5,864 nucleotides of DNA from Cytophagales bacterium (lineage in GTDB: Bacteria > Bacteroidota > Bacteroidia > Cytophagales > Cyclobacteriaceae). The stretch covers positions 1 through 5,864 of the forward strand of contig JAJCYL010000663.1 in assembly GCA_029262955.1 (NCBI GenBank), given 5' to 3'. Numbering within the stretch: position 1 is the first letter of the stretch; each line of letters begins with the position of its first letter. Under the pieces are notes generated by a model. The model was not told the DNA's origin, searched no databases, and saw nothing but the letters and a program-made list of their open reading frames with translations. Shown here in pieces: positions 5,750 through 5,864 of the stretch. Both the position numbers and the translations under genes were made by a program.

Positions 5750-5864
5750 AGTTTCGGATGTTACTTATCCACATAATATACCAATTTTTCACCAGTCCTG
5801 GTAGTATATGGTCGTCCGAAATCAATCCAACTTAAAACGTCCGGAAAAGAATAAGGTCAACTGT

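Overview
The window looks like chromosomal DNA from a free-living, probably marine or soil, member of the Bacteroidota (Cytophagales or Flavobacteriia-like). The base composition is AT-rich, roughly 40% GC by eye. Start codons are ATG in AT-rich leaders with little or no Shine-Dalgarno sequence. Signal peptides end in A-Q or S-Q, which is common in this phylum, and the lipoprotein has an acidic stretch directly after the lipid-bearing cysteine. No rRNA, tRNA, insertion sequence, CRISPR array or phage gene was found.

Layout. Positions 145-1385 carry two plus-strand cytoplasmic genes: a 61-residue YodC-type (DUF2158) protein and a two-domain SRPBCC/GyrI-like ligand-binding protein. A 197-base intergenic region (1386-1582) rich in dyad symmetry follows. 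Next are two plus-strand genes for exported proteins (1583-2311 and 2405-3193). They share a sequence pattern and may be distant paralogues with a tandem ferredoxin-like (dimeric alpha/beta barrel type) fold. A strong hairpin at 3200-3232, with T-rich flanks on both strands, lies between the convergent ends of 2405-3193 and the minus-strand lipoprotein gene 3237-3743. Two further minus-strand genes follow: a Tat-exported, NAD(P)-dependent extended SDR (epimerase/dehydratase-like, 3932-5083) and an exported NTF2/SnoaL-like protein (5237-5749). The last 115 bases hold no complete gene.

How the genes may work together. Five of the seven proteins carry export signals, and four or five have small-ligand-binding or small-enzyme folds (SRPBCC, GyrI-like, DABB-like, lipocalin-like, SnoaL/NTF2). 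This could be an envelope module for handling a small molecule. It is only inference from folds: no substrate can be read from the sequence, and the transcription units (two plus-strand, one to three minus-strand) are probably separate. I see no clear defence, mobile or biosynthetic system. The most notable points are the tandem exported pair with its structured leader, the Tat-targeted SDR, and the uncertain start of the SRPBCC/GyrI protein.
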